Below are positions 8,354-16,649 of a DNA stretch of 64,000 nucleotides, in pieces. Made by a program: the position numbers and the translations under genes. The first letter of the stretch is position 1. The number at the start of each line of letters is the position of its first letter. Below the pieces are notes generated by a model that searched no databases, had not been told where the DNA came from, and saw only the letters and a program-made list of their open reading frames with translations. Origin of the DNA: an uncultured Massilia sp. (lineage in GTDB: Bacteria > Pseudomonadota > Gammaproteobacteria > Burkholderiales > Burkholderiaceae); NCBI GenBank assembly GCA_946481275.1, contig CAMLMV010000033.1:1-64000 (forward strand). The letters run 5' to 3'.

Positions 8354-9358
8354 GTGTCCCGCAAAAAGAACAGCCGTCAATGGGCCCGCCTGCGCATCCT
8401 GTGCTACGCGGGACTGGACCTGATGACGATCGTCCAGGATGCGTTTACCCTGGTGCGCGAACTCGTGCCGAATTCCTGCGCCGAGCTGGCGCTGCGCGTC
8501 GATCCGGCCGAGGCGTCGCCGCTGGCCGGGAACGACCCCGCCTACGTGTCGGTGCTGCCGCCGCCGAGCGGCTATGCGTACCGCGACCACGCCGGCTTCA
8601 CGGCGAACGGCACGCCCGCATTGCATACGCTGCAGGTGCCGCTCATGAACGCCGGCCGCCGGTTGGGCGAGATCACGCTGTGGCGCCACGAAGGGCCCGC
8701 GTTCGACCGCCACGACGAGGAAGACCTGCAGCGCGTGGCGACGTATTTCGAGCACGTGCTGCGCAACGCGCCCGAACTGGCGGCCGGCAGCGCCGGCGTC
8801 ATCGAGGACGAGGCCATGCTGCTGGCCACCGTCGACGGCCAGATCCTGTACCTGAGCGATTCGGCCGGCGCGCTGCTCGACCAGCTCGCGGCGCAGGAGC
8901 GCCAGGTCTTCAACCGCCGCACCTTGCCCCCGTTCTGCCTGCGCCTCGTGGAATCCGTCGCGCACGGCGACCGCTATCCATGGCTGCTGCCGCTCGGGAC
9001 CCTCGCCATGGCCGGCGGCGTGCTGGAGGCGCGCGCGCAGTGGATGAGCGCCGGCGGCGCGGCCGCGCTGCATGCCGAGGACCCGGCGTACATCCGCACG
9101 GTCGGCATCTTCATGAAATTCGTCGTGCCGCTGCCGCTGCGCATCTGGCGCGCGCTCGGCTCCGTCGAACTGTCGCCGCAACAGGCCGAGGTGGCGTTCT
9201 GGATGGGCGTCGGCGGCGGCCGCGAATCCGCGCGCGCCAACATGGAAGTCAGCGACGCCGTGCTGCGCGATTGCGTGAAGGCCGTCTACGAAAAATTCGG
9301 CTGCTCGTCCGAGGCCGGGCTGCTGGAACAGCTGCGTCCCACCGTCTCGCGGATGTAA
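8354..9358 (+). CDS. GAF/LuxR-like protein with a diverged C-terminal helix-turn-helix
   Basis: A 334-residue protein starting at GTG. The first 150 residues look like a diverged GAF or PAS-type sensor. The C-terminal 55 residues (VELSPQQAEVAFWMGVGGGRES to EAGLLEQL) follow the LuxR/FixJ helix-turn-helix layout, with LSPQQAEVA matching the usual LSxREREV and SDAVLRDCVKAVYEKFG matching the recognition region. The central turn has an unusual GGGRESARAN in place of the normal turn. I infer a transcription factor, possibly downstream of the hybrid kinase 52 bp upstream. It has no receiver domain, so any link to phosphotransfer would be indirect. Confidence 0.7.
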   Translation: MSRKKNSRQWARLRILCYAGLDLMTIVQDAFTLVRELVPNSCAELALRVDPAEASPLAGNDPAYVSVLPPPSGYAYRDHAGFTANGTPALHTLQVPLMNAGRRLGEITLWRHEGPAFDRHDEEDLQRVATYFEHVLRNAPELAAGSAGVIEDEAMLLATVDGQILYLSDSAGALLDQLAAQERQVFNRRTLPPFCLRLVESVAHGDRYPWLLPLGTLAMAGGVLEARAQWMSAGGAAALHAEDPAYIRTVGIFMKFVVPLPLRIWRALGSVELSPQQAEVAFWMGVGGGRESARANMEVSDAVLRDCVKAVYEKFGCSSEAGLLEQLRPTVSRM

Positions 9359-9359
9359 C

Positions 9360-9442
9360 CCCACCGGTGGGGCTGGGACCGCGCGGTCCCGTTCCTTATC
9401 ATGTCTTCAAGCTCGAAGCAGGGGCGCGGCACGGGCCGTGCC
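9360..9442. repeat. Cluster of GC-rich palindromes after the LuxR-like gene
   Basis: Three hairpin-forming palindromes lie in the 130-bp gap. CCCACCGGTGGG (9360-9371) is perfect, GGGACCGCGCGGTCCC (9375-9390) is perfect, and GGCACGG (9428-9434) pairs with CCGTGCC (9436-9442). No T-run follows, so this is not a standard intrinsic terminator. They could shield the 3' end of the LuxR-like mRNA or form part of the 5' region of the PEP-CTERM gene. Confidence 0.6.
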
Positions 9443-9488
9443 CCTTGCCCGCTTTCTCATCACAACATCAATAAACGGGAAACACGAC

Positions 9489-10187
9489 ATGACCTTCCGC
9501 AGTATCCTCACGACGCTGGCCCTGTGCCTGGCCTTCGACGCACACGCCGCGCTGATCCACCAATACGAGTTCAACGGCAACCTGGCGGACACGCTGGGCG
9601 GCCCGGCCCTCGTCGCCAACGGCGGCACAGTCGCCACGGGCCGCTACGGCTTCGCCGCCAACCAGGGCCTGCGCCTGCACGAGAACCTCGGCGCCTCGTA
9701 CACGATCGACATGCGCTTCCGCTTCGACACGCTGGGCACCTGGCAGAAAGTGGTCGACTTCAGCGGCCTGCTGCAGGACTACGGCTTCTATACGTCCGGC
9801 AGCGGCTACGACCTGTACAACTACGGCGGCGTCTACGGCCACCTGACGGCGAAGCAGGACACGCGCCTGACGCTGACCCGCGGCGCCGACGCCGCCGTCC
9901 GCATCTACCAGGACGGCCTGCTCGTGGGGACGGTGGCGGACACGCAAGGCCATGCCGACTTCGCCGGCCGCGACGCCAACTTCTTCCGCGACGACCGCGG
10001 GCTGAACGAGGCGGCGGCGGGATCGGTGGACTTCATCCGCATCTACGACAACGTGCTGACGCAGGCGCAGGTCTACGCGCTGATGGACCCGTCGAAGGTG
10101 CCGGAGCCGGCCAGCGGCGCGCTGATGGTCATGGGGTTGTCGCTGCTCGGGCTGTCGGTAGGTAAAGGACGGCGACAGCGTCGATAA
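9489..10187 (+). CDS. PEP-CTERM anchored, LamG-like surface protein
   Basis: A 232-residue exported protein. A signal peptide ends DAHA (about residue 20). The body resembles a concanavalin/LamG fold (HQYEFNGNLADTLGG near the start, SVDFIRIYDNVLTQAQVYALM near the end). The C-terminus is a complete PEP-CTERM sorting tail: VPEPASG, a hydrophobic stretch, then KGRRQRR. Such proteins are processed by exosortase and usually reach the surface or exopolysaccharide matrix. No exosortase or EPS gene is in this window. ATG 9489 is chosen over an upstream frame start because the signal peptide begins there; GGGA lies about 10 bp upstream. Confidence 0.9.
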   Translation: MTFRSILTTLALCLAFDAHAALIHQYEFNGNLADTLGGPALVANGGTVATGRYGFAANQGLRLHENLGASYTIDMRFRFDTLGTWQKVVDFSGLLQDYGFYTSGSGYDLYNYGGVYGHLTAKQDTRLTLTRGADAAVRIYQDGLLVGTVADTQGHADFAGRDANFFRDDRGLNEAAAGSVDFIRIYDNVLTQAQVYALMDPSKVPEPASGALMVMGLSLLGLSVGKGRRQRR

Positions 10188-10195
10188 CGGTACGC

Positions 10196-12472
10196 TCAGC
10201 GGAACCGCAGCACGTCGGCCGTCACCGTGGTCCCCGACAGCGGCAGCAGCGGCGTCAGGTCGACAGGGCGGGGCGGCAGGTCGCGGCGGGGCAGGCCGGG
10301 GATGCGCTCCTGCACGTACACGAGGAACGGCGGATCGCCCTGGAAGTCGAACGCGAAGCGCAGCGCCTCGTCTTCCATGCCGTGCAGGGCGAGGTTCCAG
10401 CTGAAGCACGACTTTTCCGTGAGCACGCGGCCGTTGACGCTCGTGCGCCACGGGCAGGCGCCCTGCACGCGCACGAGGATGTCGGGCGCGCGGTTCTTCG
10501 AGCGCAGTGTGAATTCCACGTGCCGCCGCGTCTTGCTGCGCTCGTCCTTGTCGATGACGAGGTCGGGCCACGCGATGCTGTCGTCCTTCTGCGCGGCCGC
10601 GTACCACACCGGGTCGGCATCGGGGCCGAACAGATAGGGCAGCGGATACGGGTGCAGGGTGTTGGGAAAGACCTGCCGCGTCCACGCATCGAGCGGCCCG
10701 GCCGGATGCAGCCAGAACGCCTGCCAGCTCGGGGTGTCCTTGTAGTACACGAGCCGGTTCGGCGCGGGCAGGTCCGCGACCGGCGGCACGGCCGCATACG
10801 CCATGCCGAACGAGACGCCGGCCCCAAGCAGCAGCGGCCGCACGAGCCAGCGCCGCGCGAGCGCATCGAGCGCCATGCCGCACAGTCCCGCCAGCAGGCA
10901 CACGAGGGCGCACGGCAGCACGAGCCAGGCCGGCGTGCAGAACGCGAAGCTCGCATGTGCCGCGGGCAGTAGCAGGACGAGTGCCGGCAGCGTGCCGGCA
11001 ACCGCGACGGCCGCGCGCCGGGCCGGCGTCCACGCCCGTTTTTCCATGAGCACGAGCCATGCCGCGTGCGCGGCCAGCAGCGGCCAGGCCAGCGCGTAGC
11101 TGGCGCCGGGCGCGCGCACGCTGGTCGCGACGAGGGCGGCGTCGGCGGCGAGCAGCACGCCCAGCGCCGCCGCCGCGACGCCGAGCCGCCGCTGCAGGCG
11201 CCGCTGCAGCGCGATGAAGACGGCGGCCGGCACCAGCATGAAGGCCGCCAGCTGCCAGCGCACGCCCTCGTCGTTGGCGAGGACGGCGGCCGGATAACGG
11301 GCCTGCAGCACGGGCAGCGCCTCGCGGCACAGGTAGGTGGCGAAGGTCGCGGCGATGGCGATGAACACGACGCTGAACATCGCGTCGACGACGTCGGTGC
11401 CGGAGATGCGGTTGCGCAGGGCCGAGCGGCAGGCGCCAGCGCCCAGCGCGCAGCAGAGCAGCGTCAGCGGCCAGATCATCCGGTAGTCGTAGTGGACCAT
11501 GCCGGCGAATGGCAGCGCGAAAAAGACCTGGCCATGCGGGGAGGACGCGAGCGCCAGGTCGGCGTTGCCGAGGCGGCGCAGCAGCGCGAGCATCGTGTCG
11601 CCTTCGTGTTGCAGGCTGGCGCTGGACAGGCGCTGCGGCAGGTCGTGCATGCCTTCCCAGCCCAGTGGCCCCTGCGTCGTCGCGAAGTGCAGCACGGGAA
11701 AGGTGCCCGCGGCCAGCGGCGCTGCGCCCCCGCTTTGCGGCAGCCGCTCGTACAGCTCGGCCATGAAGGATGAGCCTTGCGGTGCCGGCGCGCCGCGTGC
11801 CCAGGCGCCGGTCGCAAAGCCGTCCGCATGCGCGGCACCGATCAATTCCAGCGGGCCGCGGTTGCCGGCGTTGTCGAAGCGCAGGGCGACGCGCACCTGC
11901 TTCGCCCACGGGTGCGATTGCATGAAGGCGCGCGCACCCATCGCCTGCACCGTGTCGGCGTCCGTGAAGACGAACAGCAGGTCGTTGTCGAGCGGTGGCC
12001 CGGCCTGGAGGACGCGCAGGGTTTCCAGCAGCGCGGCGGCGGAGGCGCCGCCGTCGGCCGCGCCCGGCGTCGTCGCGGCGGAATCGTAATGGACCATGGC
12101 CAGCACGGCGCCGCCGCGCGCGATGCCCGGCTTGCGCACGACGATGTTGCGCGCGGTCGCCATCGTGCTCTGCCCATGCGACATCCAGTCCCACGACGTC
12201 GCGGACACGGTGCCGACCTGCACTTCCGGTTCGAGGCCGAGGGCGCGGATGCGCGCCAGCAGGTACTCGCGCGTGCGTGCGTTGGTGCCGCTGCCGGCCG
12301 GACGGGGCGCCTGCGCGAGCACCTGCACGTGCGCCTGCGCGCGCGCCGCGCTGAACCCGGGGACGAACGGGCCAGCCGGCACCGGTGCCGCATGCGGCTG
12401 CAGCATGAGCCAGGCGAGGAGGAAGGCCAGGCCGCAGGCCGCCCAGGCAGCCAGTCGAGGTACGTGACGCAT
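10196..12472 (-). CDS. Membrane-bound M28-family peptidase homologue with altered active site
   Basis: A 758-residue protein. An N-terminal signal anchor (AAWAACGLAFLLAWLML) is followed by an M28 peptidase-like domain (about 40-310), six or more membrane segments (about 330-590) and a C-terminal extracytoplasmic domain. This is the layout of membrane-tethered M28 proteins related to Pff1/ER aminopeptidases. The HYD pair (H128, D130) and D140 of the metal site are present. The usual DGEE reads D171-A-D-T174, so the catalytic Glu is Asp and the next zinc ligand Glu is Thr. Activity is therefore doubtful. GGGAGACG precedes ATG 12472. It follows the TonB gene by 22 bp on the same strand, suggesting one transcript. 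Confidence 0.85.
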   Translation of the reverse strand: MRHVPRLAAWAACGLAFLLAWLMLQPHAAPVPAGPFVPGFSAARAQAHVQVLAQAPRPAGSGTNARTREYLLARIRALGLEPEVQVGTVSATSWDWMSHGQSTMATARNIVVRKPGIARGGAVLAMVHYDSAATTPGAADGGASAAALLETLRVLQAGPPLDNDLLFVFTDADTVQAMGARAFMQSHPWAKQVRVALRFDNAGNRGPLELIGAAHADGFATGAWARGAPAPQGSSFMAELYERLPQSGGAAPLAAGTFPVLHFATTQGPLGWEGMHDLPQRLSSASLQHEGDTMLALLRRLGNADLALASSPHGQVFFALPFAGMVHYDYRMIWPLTLLCCALGAGACRSALRNRISGTDVVDAMFSVVFIAIAATFATYLCREALPVLQARYPAAVLANDEGVRWQLAAFMLVPAAVFIALQRRLQRRLGVAAAALGVLLAADAALVATSVRAPGASYALAWPLLAAHAAWLVLMEKRAWTPARRAAVAVAGTLPALVLLLPAAHASFAFCTPAWLVLPCALVCLLAGLCGMALDALARRWLVRPLLLGAGVSFGMAYAAVPPVADLPAPNRLVYYKDTPSWQAFWLHPAGPLDAWTRQVFPNTLHPYPLPYLFGPDADPVWYAAAQKDDSIAWPDLVIDKDERSKTRRHVEFTLRSKNRAPDILVRVQGACPWRTSVNGRVLTEKSCFSWNLALHGMEDEALRFAFDFQGDPPFLVYVQERIPGLPRRDLPPRPVDLTPLLPLSGTTVTADVLRFR

Positions 12473-12494
12473 CGTGCGTCTCCCTTTGTTCTTG

Positions 12495-13163
12495 TCAGTC
12501 GAGCGTCCAGACGAAGGCGAGCCTGGCCCAGCCGGCTTCCGGCACGCCGTTGTTGGTGGCGGGTTTGAATGTGCACTGGCTCAGCGCGTTGAGGGCGGCA
12601 CTGTCGAGCACGCGCGAGCCGCTCGAGTGCTCGATGCGCGCCGAGCTCACGCGGCCGTCCGTGCCCACCAGCAGGGCCAGCGTCGACGTGCCCGTGATGC
12701 CCTCGCGCGCGGCGGCCGGCGGATACGCGGGCAGGGTGCAGCCGCTGGCGTCCGCGAAGACCGCCGTGCGCATCTGGCCGGGGTTGGCGCTGGGCTTGGC
12801 CGGCGCTTCCGGCACGGGGTCGGACGGCATGGCGGGGAACGGCGACGGGTCGGACGACGTGGCGGCCTGGATGGGGCTCGGCACCGGCGGCGGAGCGACG
12901 TCCACGTCCGTCTTCGGCACGAACAGGTCCGGCGGCGCCAGCTGCTGCGCCGGTTTCGGCGGCTCGGGCTGTGGCGGCGGCGTCGGGCGCTCGGGCTCGA
13001 TCATGACGAGCACCTGTTCCGGCAGTTTAGAAAGCGAAATTGTCTTCGTGTTGATGCTGTGGACGAACACGGCACCCACGGCCACGTGCACGGCGGCGAT
13101 GAGGGCAAATTTCGCGGCTTTCGCATCGGGGCGGTTGCCGCCTGGGAGACTCGTGAATTGCAT
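12495..13163 (-). CDS. TonB-family energy transducer
   Basis: A 222-residue inner-membrane protein. A short cytosolic tail is followed by one membrane helix (FALIAAVHVAVGAVFVH, about residues 20-36), a Pro-rich periplasmic spacer (PTPPPQPEPPKPAQQ), and a TonB C-terminal domain with ITGTSTLALLVGTDGRVSSARIEHSSGSRVLDSAAL. It couples the proton-motive force to outer-membrane transport. ATG 13163 is chosen because AAGGAGG lies 6 bp upstream; ATG 13169 two codons earlier would sit too close. No ExbB/ExbD or TonB-dependent receptor is adjacent. It is probably co-transcribed with the M28-like gene. Confidence 0.88.
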   Translation of the reverse strand: MQFTSLPGGNRPDAKAAKFALIAAVHVAVGAVFVHSINTKTISLSKLPEQVLVMIEPERPTPPPQPEPPKPAQQLAPPDLFVPKTDVDVAPPPVPSPIQAATSSDPSPFPAMPSDPVPEAPAKPSANPGQMRTAVFADASGCTLPAYPPAAAREGITGTSTLALLVGTDGRVSSARIEHSSGSRVLDSAALNALSQCTFKPATNNGVPEAGWARLAFVWTLD

Positions 13164-13239
13164 GGCCATCCTCCTTGTTGTTGTACCGGCATTGCCGGAA
13201 GTAAATCGGAGTGAAGCGGGATATCCAACGAACGGAACC

Positions 13240-13269
13240 AATATATGCTATCTCCTAGCAATCGGTAAA
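13240..13269 (-). promoter_or_regulatory. Candidate sigma-70 promoter of the TonB/M28 transcript
   Basis: On the minus strand TTTACC (13269-13264) and TATATT (13245-13240) are separated by 18 bp, in an AT-rich patch of otherwise GC-rich DNA about 77 bp before the TonB start. The match is moderate. I see no equally clear promoter for the divergent response regulator gene in the 260-bp gap 13164-13423. Confidence 0.4.
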
Positions 13270-13423
13270 GCGATTTTGTAGCAAAGTTGAATGCCATTTA
13301 ATTGCCGAGGCCGTCTTGACATGTGGGAAAATGGATGCATGCCGCCTCGCGCCCGGTGCTGTTGTGTGGAATAATCGTCTCTGTGCTTTCGCCTGAAAGC
13401 AGAAGTAGCCTGGAGAATCGAAC

Positions 13424-14074
13424 GTGCAGAAAGAGCAAAAGCCGATCCGCGTGATGCTGGCGGACGACCACCCGATCGTGATGACCGGGTTCGCGATGTC
13501 GTTGTCGGCGCAGGGAATGGAAGTGGTGGGCCAGGCCAAGAGCCCGAGCGAGGCGGCCGCGATGTATGCGGAATTCAAGCCGGACGTGGCGGTGCTCGAC
13601 ATCCGCTTCGGCACCGAACTGACGGGGATGGACGCGGCGCAGAACATCCTCAGGACCGACCCGAAGGCCAAGATCGTGTTCCTCAGCCAGTTCGACCAGG
13701 ACAGCCTGATCAAGGAAACCTACCGCCTGGGCGCACACGCGTTCGTGACCAAGGATTGCGACCCGGCCGACCTGGCCGACGCCGTGCGCCACGCGCATGC
13801 GGGCAAGCTGTACTTCCTGCCGCAGATCGCGGAGCGCCTGGCCAGCCTGGCCGTGCGCGGCGACGTCTCGCCGCAGTCGCAGCTGGACGAGCGCAGCCTG
13901 GAGATCTTCAAGCTGATGGCCGAGGGCCTGACCAACATGGAGATCGCCGAGCGCCTCAACCTGTCGACCAAGACCATCAGCAACATCAGCCAGTCCGTGA
14001 AGGAGAAGCTCGGCGTGCACCGGCAGGCGTACATCACCAAGCTCGCCGTCAAGCATGGCTTGATCGAGCCCTGA
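13424..14074 (+). CDS. NarL/FixJ-type response regulator
   Basis: A 216-residue two-component regulator starting at GTG with GGAG about 8 bp upstream. The receiver domain has the acidic pair ADDH, phospho-acceptor D59 (VAVLDIRFG), T/S at FLSQFD and Lys in FVTKDCD. The C-terminal LuxR helix-turn-helix (LDERSLEIFKLMAEGLTNMEIAERLNLSTKTISN) binds DNA. Spacing of 38 bp to the next gene and strand continuity place it in an operon with a binding protein (14113) and a HisKA_3-type kinase (15006), its likely partner. Confidence 0.92.
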   Translation: MQKEQKPIRVMLADDHPIVMTGFAMSLSAQGMEVVGQAKSPSEAAAMYAEFKPDVAVLDIRFGTELTGMDAAQNILRTDPKAKIVFLSQFDQDSLIKETYRLGAHAFVTKDCDPADLADAVRHAHAGKLYFLPQIAERLASLAVRGDVSPQSQLDERSLEIFKLMAEGLTNMEIAERLNLSTKTISNISQSVKEKLGVHRQAYITKLAVKHGLIEP

Positions 14075-14112
14075 ACCGTTTCGTTGCCGTGCCGTCGTTC
14101 GTGTTCCGGTTG

Positions 14113-15009
14113 ATGAGAACAGGCCTGCTGGCCGCGCTGGCGCTGGCGAACTCCGCCCACGCGTTGGCCACCCGCGACATCAAGCCGGAACCCGTGCAGG
14201 GCTACCGCTTCCAGATCGTCACGACGGACGACAGCGCCATCACGCGCCGCATCGTGGACGACATCACGCGCCGCCTCGTGCCCGTGTTCGCCGTGTTCCG
14301 CACCGAACTGGCCCAGCACCGGCGCATGCTGTACGTGACCGTCGGACCGGCCGCGCTGCGCGACGTGGCGCAGCGCCGCTGCGACTGCGTCGTCGTCTCC
14401 ACGTTCACGTCGAGCCAGGTCGTGCGCTCCATCCTCGGCACCCTGCCGCCCGCGCGCGCGGCCATGTTCACGGCCGTGTACGCGGAGCCGGCGCCGGCCG
14501 ACCAGCTGAGCCTCGTGGCCCTGCTGTACCGGCGCATCCCGCGCGTGGCCGCCATCCTGGGGCCCGACACCGCGTTCCTCAGGCCCATGCTGGAAAACGA
14601 GCGCGTGAACGTGCTCCAGGCCGAGCCCGACGAGGACATCAACCGCCTGCTGGGCCAGATCGGCCAGACCGACGTGCTGCTGGCGCTGCCCGACAGCGCC
14701 GTCTACAACACGGAAAACTTCCGCAACATCCTGCTCTCGACCTATCGCCACAAGCAGGGCGTGATCGGCTTCTCGGCCGACATGGTCAAGGCGGGCGCGC
14801 TGGCGACGACGTATTCCGAGGTCGAGGACATCAATGCCCAGGTGGCCGAGATCGTGGCCAGCTACGTGGCCGGCGGCGAGCTGCCGGCGCCCCAGTTCCC
14901 GCGCTATTTCCACACCATCGTCAACGAGGGCGTCGCGCGCTCGCTCGACGTCGAGGTGCCGGACACCGCGCGCAATTTTGCCCGGCCCGCGCCGGCACGC
15001 CATCCATGA
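14113..15009 (+). CDS. Periplasmic ABC-type substrate-binding protein (PF04392-like)
   Basis: A 298-residue exported protein with an N-terminal signal (MRTGLLAALALANSAHA). The body resembles the ABC substrate-binding family PF04392: two alpha/beta lobes with VTVGPAALRDVAQ, RIPRVAAILGPDTAFLRPML and TDVLLALPDSAVYNTENFRNILLSTYRHKQGVIGFS. A GTG four codons upstream (14101) is an alternative start. No permease or ATPase is nearby. It sits between a response regulator and a sensor kinase and overlaps the kinase start by 4 bp (ATGA), so I infer that it presents a ligand to the kinase rather than feeding a transporter. Confidence 0.8.
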   Translation: MRTGLLAALALANSAHALATRDIKPEPVQGYRFQIVTTDDSAITRRIVDDITRRLVPVFAVFRTELAQHRRMLYVTVGPAALRDVAQRRCDCVVVSTFTSSQVVRSILGTLPPARAAMFTAVYAEPAPADQLSLVALLYRRIPRVAAILGPDTAFLRPMLENERVNVLQAEPDEDINRLLGQIGQTDVLLALPDSAVYNTENFRNILLSTYRHKQGVIGFSADMVKAGALATTYSEVEDINAQVAEIVASYVAGGELPAPQFPRYFHTIVNEGVARSLDVEVPDTARNFARPAPARHP

Positions 15010-16589
15010 AGCGACCCGCCGCCCTCCGTGACGCCTCGCTGCGCGCCGCCAAACTGCGCTCGGCGAAACTGCGGCCCGCCCGGCTGCGCCCCGGCGCGCT
15101 GCAGTTCTGGCGCGGCTGGAGCATCGGCCTGCGCATGGCCTTCATCACCATGCTGCCCGTGACCCTGCTGTTCACGTCGTTCGTCTGGTATTCCTGGTAC
15201 GCGCACCGTGCCCAGGTCGACGAGGAACTGGCGGAACGCGGCCGCATCCTCGCGCGCGCGCTGGCGGAAACCAGCGAATACAACGTCATCTCGGGCAACC
15301 TGTCGGACCTGCGCCTGACCATGAACGGCCTCGTGCAGTCGGACAGCAGCGTGTACCGCATCGACGTCATCGACATGAACGGCCAGAACGTGGTGCCCGT
15401 CATTTCCGAACACCCGATCGAGGCGGAGAGCCGTTCGTTCGAGGCGCCGATCCGCAAGCAGGTCGTGTGGATCAACCTGTTCTCGGACAACGGCACGCCG
15501 CACGTCTCCGCCTCCAGCGACACGCGCCCGCCGACCCTGACGACGGAGGTCGTGGGCCTCGTGCGCGTGACGATGTCGCCCACGAACATGCTGGCCAAGC
15601 AGCTGCACCGTTTCCGCGTCGAGCTGGCGATGGCCGCGCTGGCGCTGGCCGCGAGCGGCGCGCTCGCGTACATCCTCGCGCGCAGCCTGACGGTGCCGCT
15701 GCGCGAGGCGATCTCGGTGCTGCGGCGCATCCGCGGCGGCAACTACCGCGTGCAGCTGCCCGTCACGACGGGCGGCGAGGTGGGAGAACTGCAGGCGTCG
15801 ATCGGCGACATGTCCGTCGCCCTGGACCAGTCGAAGCAGGACCTGGAAAACAAGGTGGCCGAGCGCACGCGCGACCTGCTCGCATCGCGCAACGAGGCAC
15901 TGCGCGCCGACGCCGACAAGCGCAAGCTGATCCAGAAGGTCAACAGCATCATCGAGGACGAGCGAAAATCCATCGCGGTCGAGATCCACGACGAGTTGAA
16001 CGCGTCGCTGATCGCCGTGCGCCTGGAATCGCAGACGATCCAGCAGCTGGCCGCCAAGGTCACGCCGGGCGAGGAAATCGACCAGATCCGCGCCAAGGCG
16101 CAGGCCATCACGAAGCTGGCGCTGGACCTGTACGCGAACGGCCGCCGCCTCGTGCGCCGCCTGCGTCCGGAAGTGCTGGACATGCTCGGGCTGCACGGCG
16201 CCGTCGAGGAGATGGTGAGCCACTACCGCAGCAGCTCCGGCGTGCACTTCGAATTCGAATCGCAGGGCGATTTTTCCAGGATCGGCAACGAGCTCGCGAT
16301 CTCCGCCTACCGCATCGTGCAGGAAGCGCTGTCGAACATCATGAAGCACTCGCAGGCCGGCTTCGCGCGCGTGAGCCTCGCGCTGTCCGACGAGGACGGC
16401 GCCCTGCACATCGAAGTGCAGGACGACGGCGAAGGCTTCGATCCGGCCGTCGCGTCGGAAGGCATCGGCATCATCGGCATGCGCGAGCGCGTGTTCGCCC
16501 TCGGCGGCAGCATCCACGTGCAGTCGCGCCCCGGCGAGGGCACCCTCGTCGCCATCACCCTCCCGCTGTCCGACGTGGCGACTGCCTGA
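15006..16589 (+). CDS. Membrane sensor histidine kinase, HAMP plus HisKA_3
   Basis: A 527-residue NarX/UhpB-like kinase. A basic Leu/Arg-repeat leader (about 8-33) precedes TM1 (MAFITMLPVTLLFTSFVWYSW). A periplasmic sensor domain (about 65-190) and TM2 (LAMAALALAASGALAYILA) follow, then a HAMP domain. A coiled coil leads to the HisKA_3 region with H328 in RKSIAVEIHDELN. The HATPase_c domain has ISAYRIVQEALSNIMKHS, DDGEGFD and GIGIIGMRERV. It probably phosphorylates the NarL-type regulator at 13424, and its periplasmic domain is well placed to read the binding protein encoded just upstream. Confidence 0.92.
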   Translation: MKRPAALRDASLRAAKLRSAKLRPARLRPGALQFWRGWSIGLRMAFITMLPVTLLFTSFVWYSWYAHRAQVDEELAERGRILARALAETSEYNVISGNLSDLRLTMNGLVQSDSSVYRIDVIDMNGQNVVPVISEHPIEAESRSFEAPIRKQVVWINLFSDNGTPHVSASSDTRPPTLTTEVVGLVRVTMSPTNMLAKQLHRFRVELAMAALALAASGALAYILARSLTVPLREAISVLRRIRGGNYRVQLPVTTGGEVGELQASIGDMSVALDQSKQDLENKVAERTRDLLASRNEALRADADKRKLIQKVNSIIEDERKSIAVEIHDELNASLIAVRLESQTIQQLAAKVTPGEEIDQIRAKAQAITKLALDLYANGRRLVRRLRPEVLDMLGLHGAVEEMVSHYRSSSGVHFEFESQGDFSRIGNELAISAYRIVQEALSNIMKHSQAGFARVSLALSDEDGALHIEVQDDGEGFDPAVASEGIGIIGMRERVFALGGSIHVQSRPGEGTLVAITLPLSDVATA

Positions 16590-16649
16590 AAGCAGTCTTC
16601 TGGGGTACAGTAGCGACCTCAGTCTTTCCACAAGATAGCAAACCACATC

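Noticed and set aside
13164..13423. TTGACA at 13316-13321 as promoter of the response regulator
   Set aside because: No acceptable -10 lies 16-18 bp downstream. An AATAAT at 13370-13375 has no matching -35, so no promoter was called.
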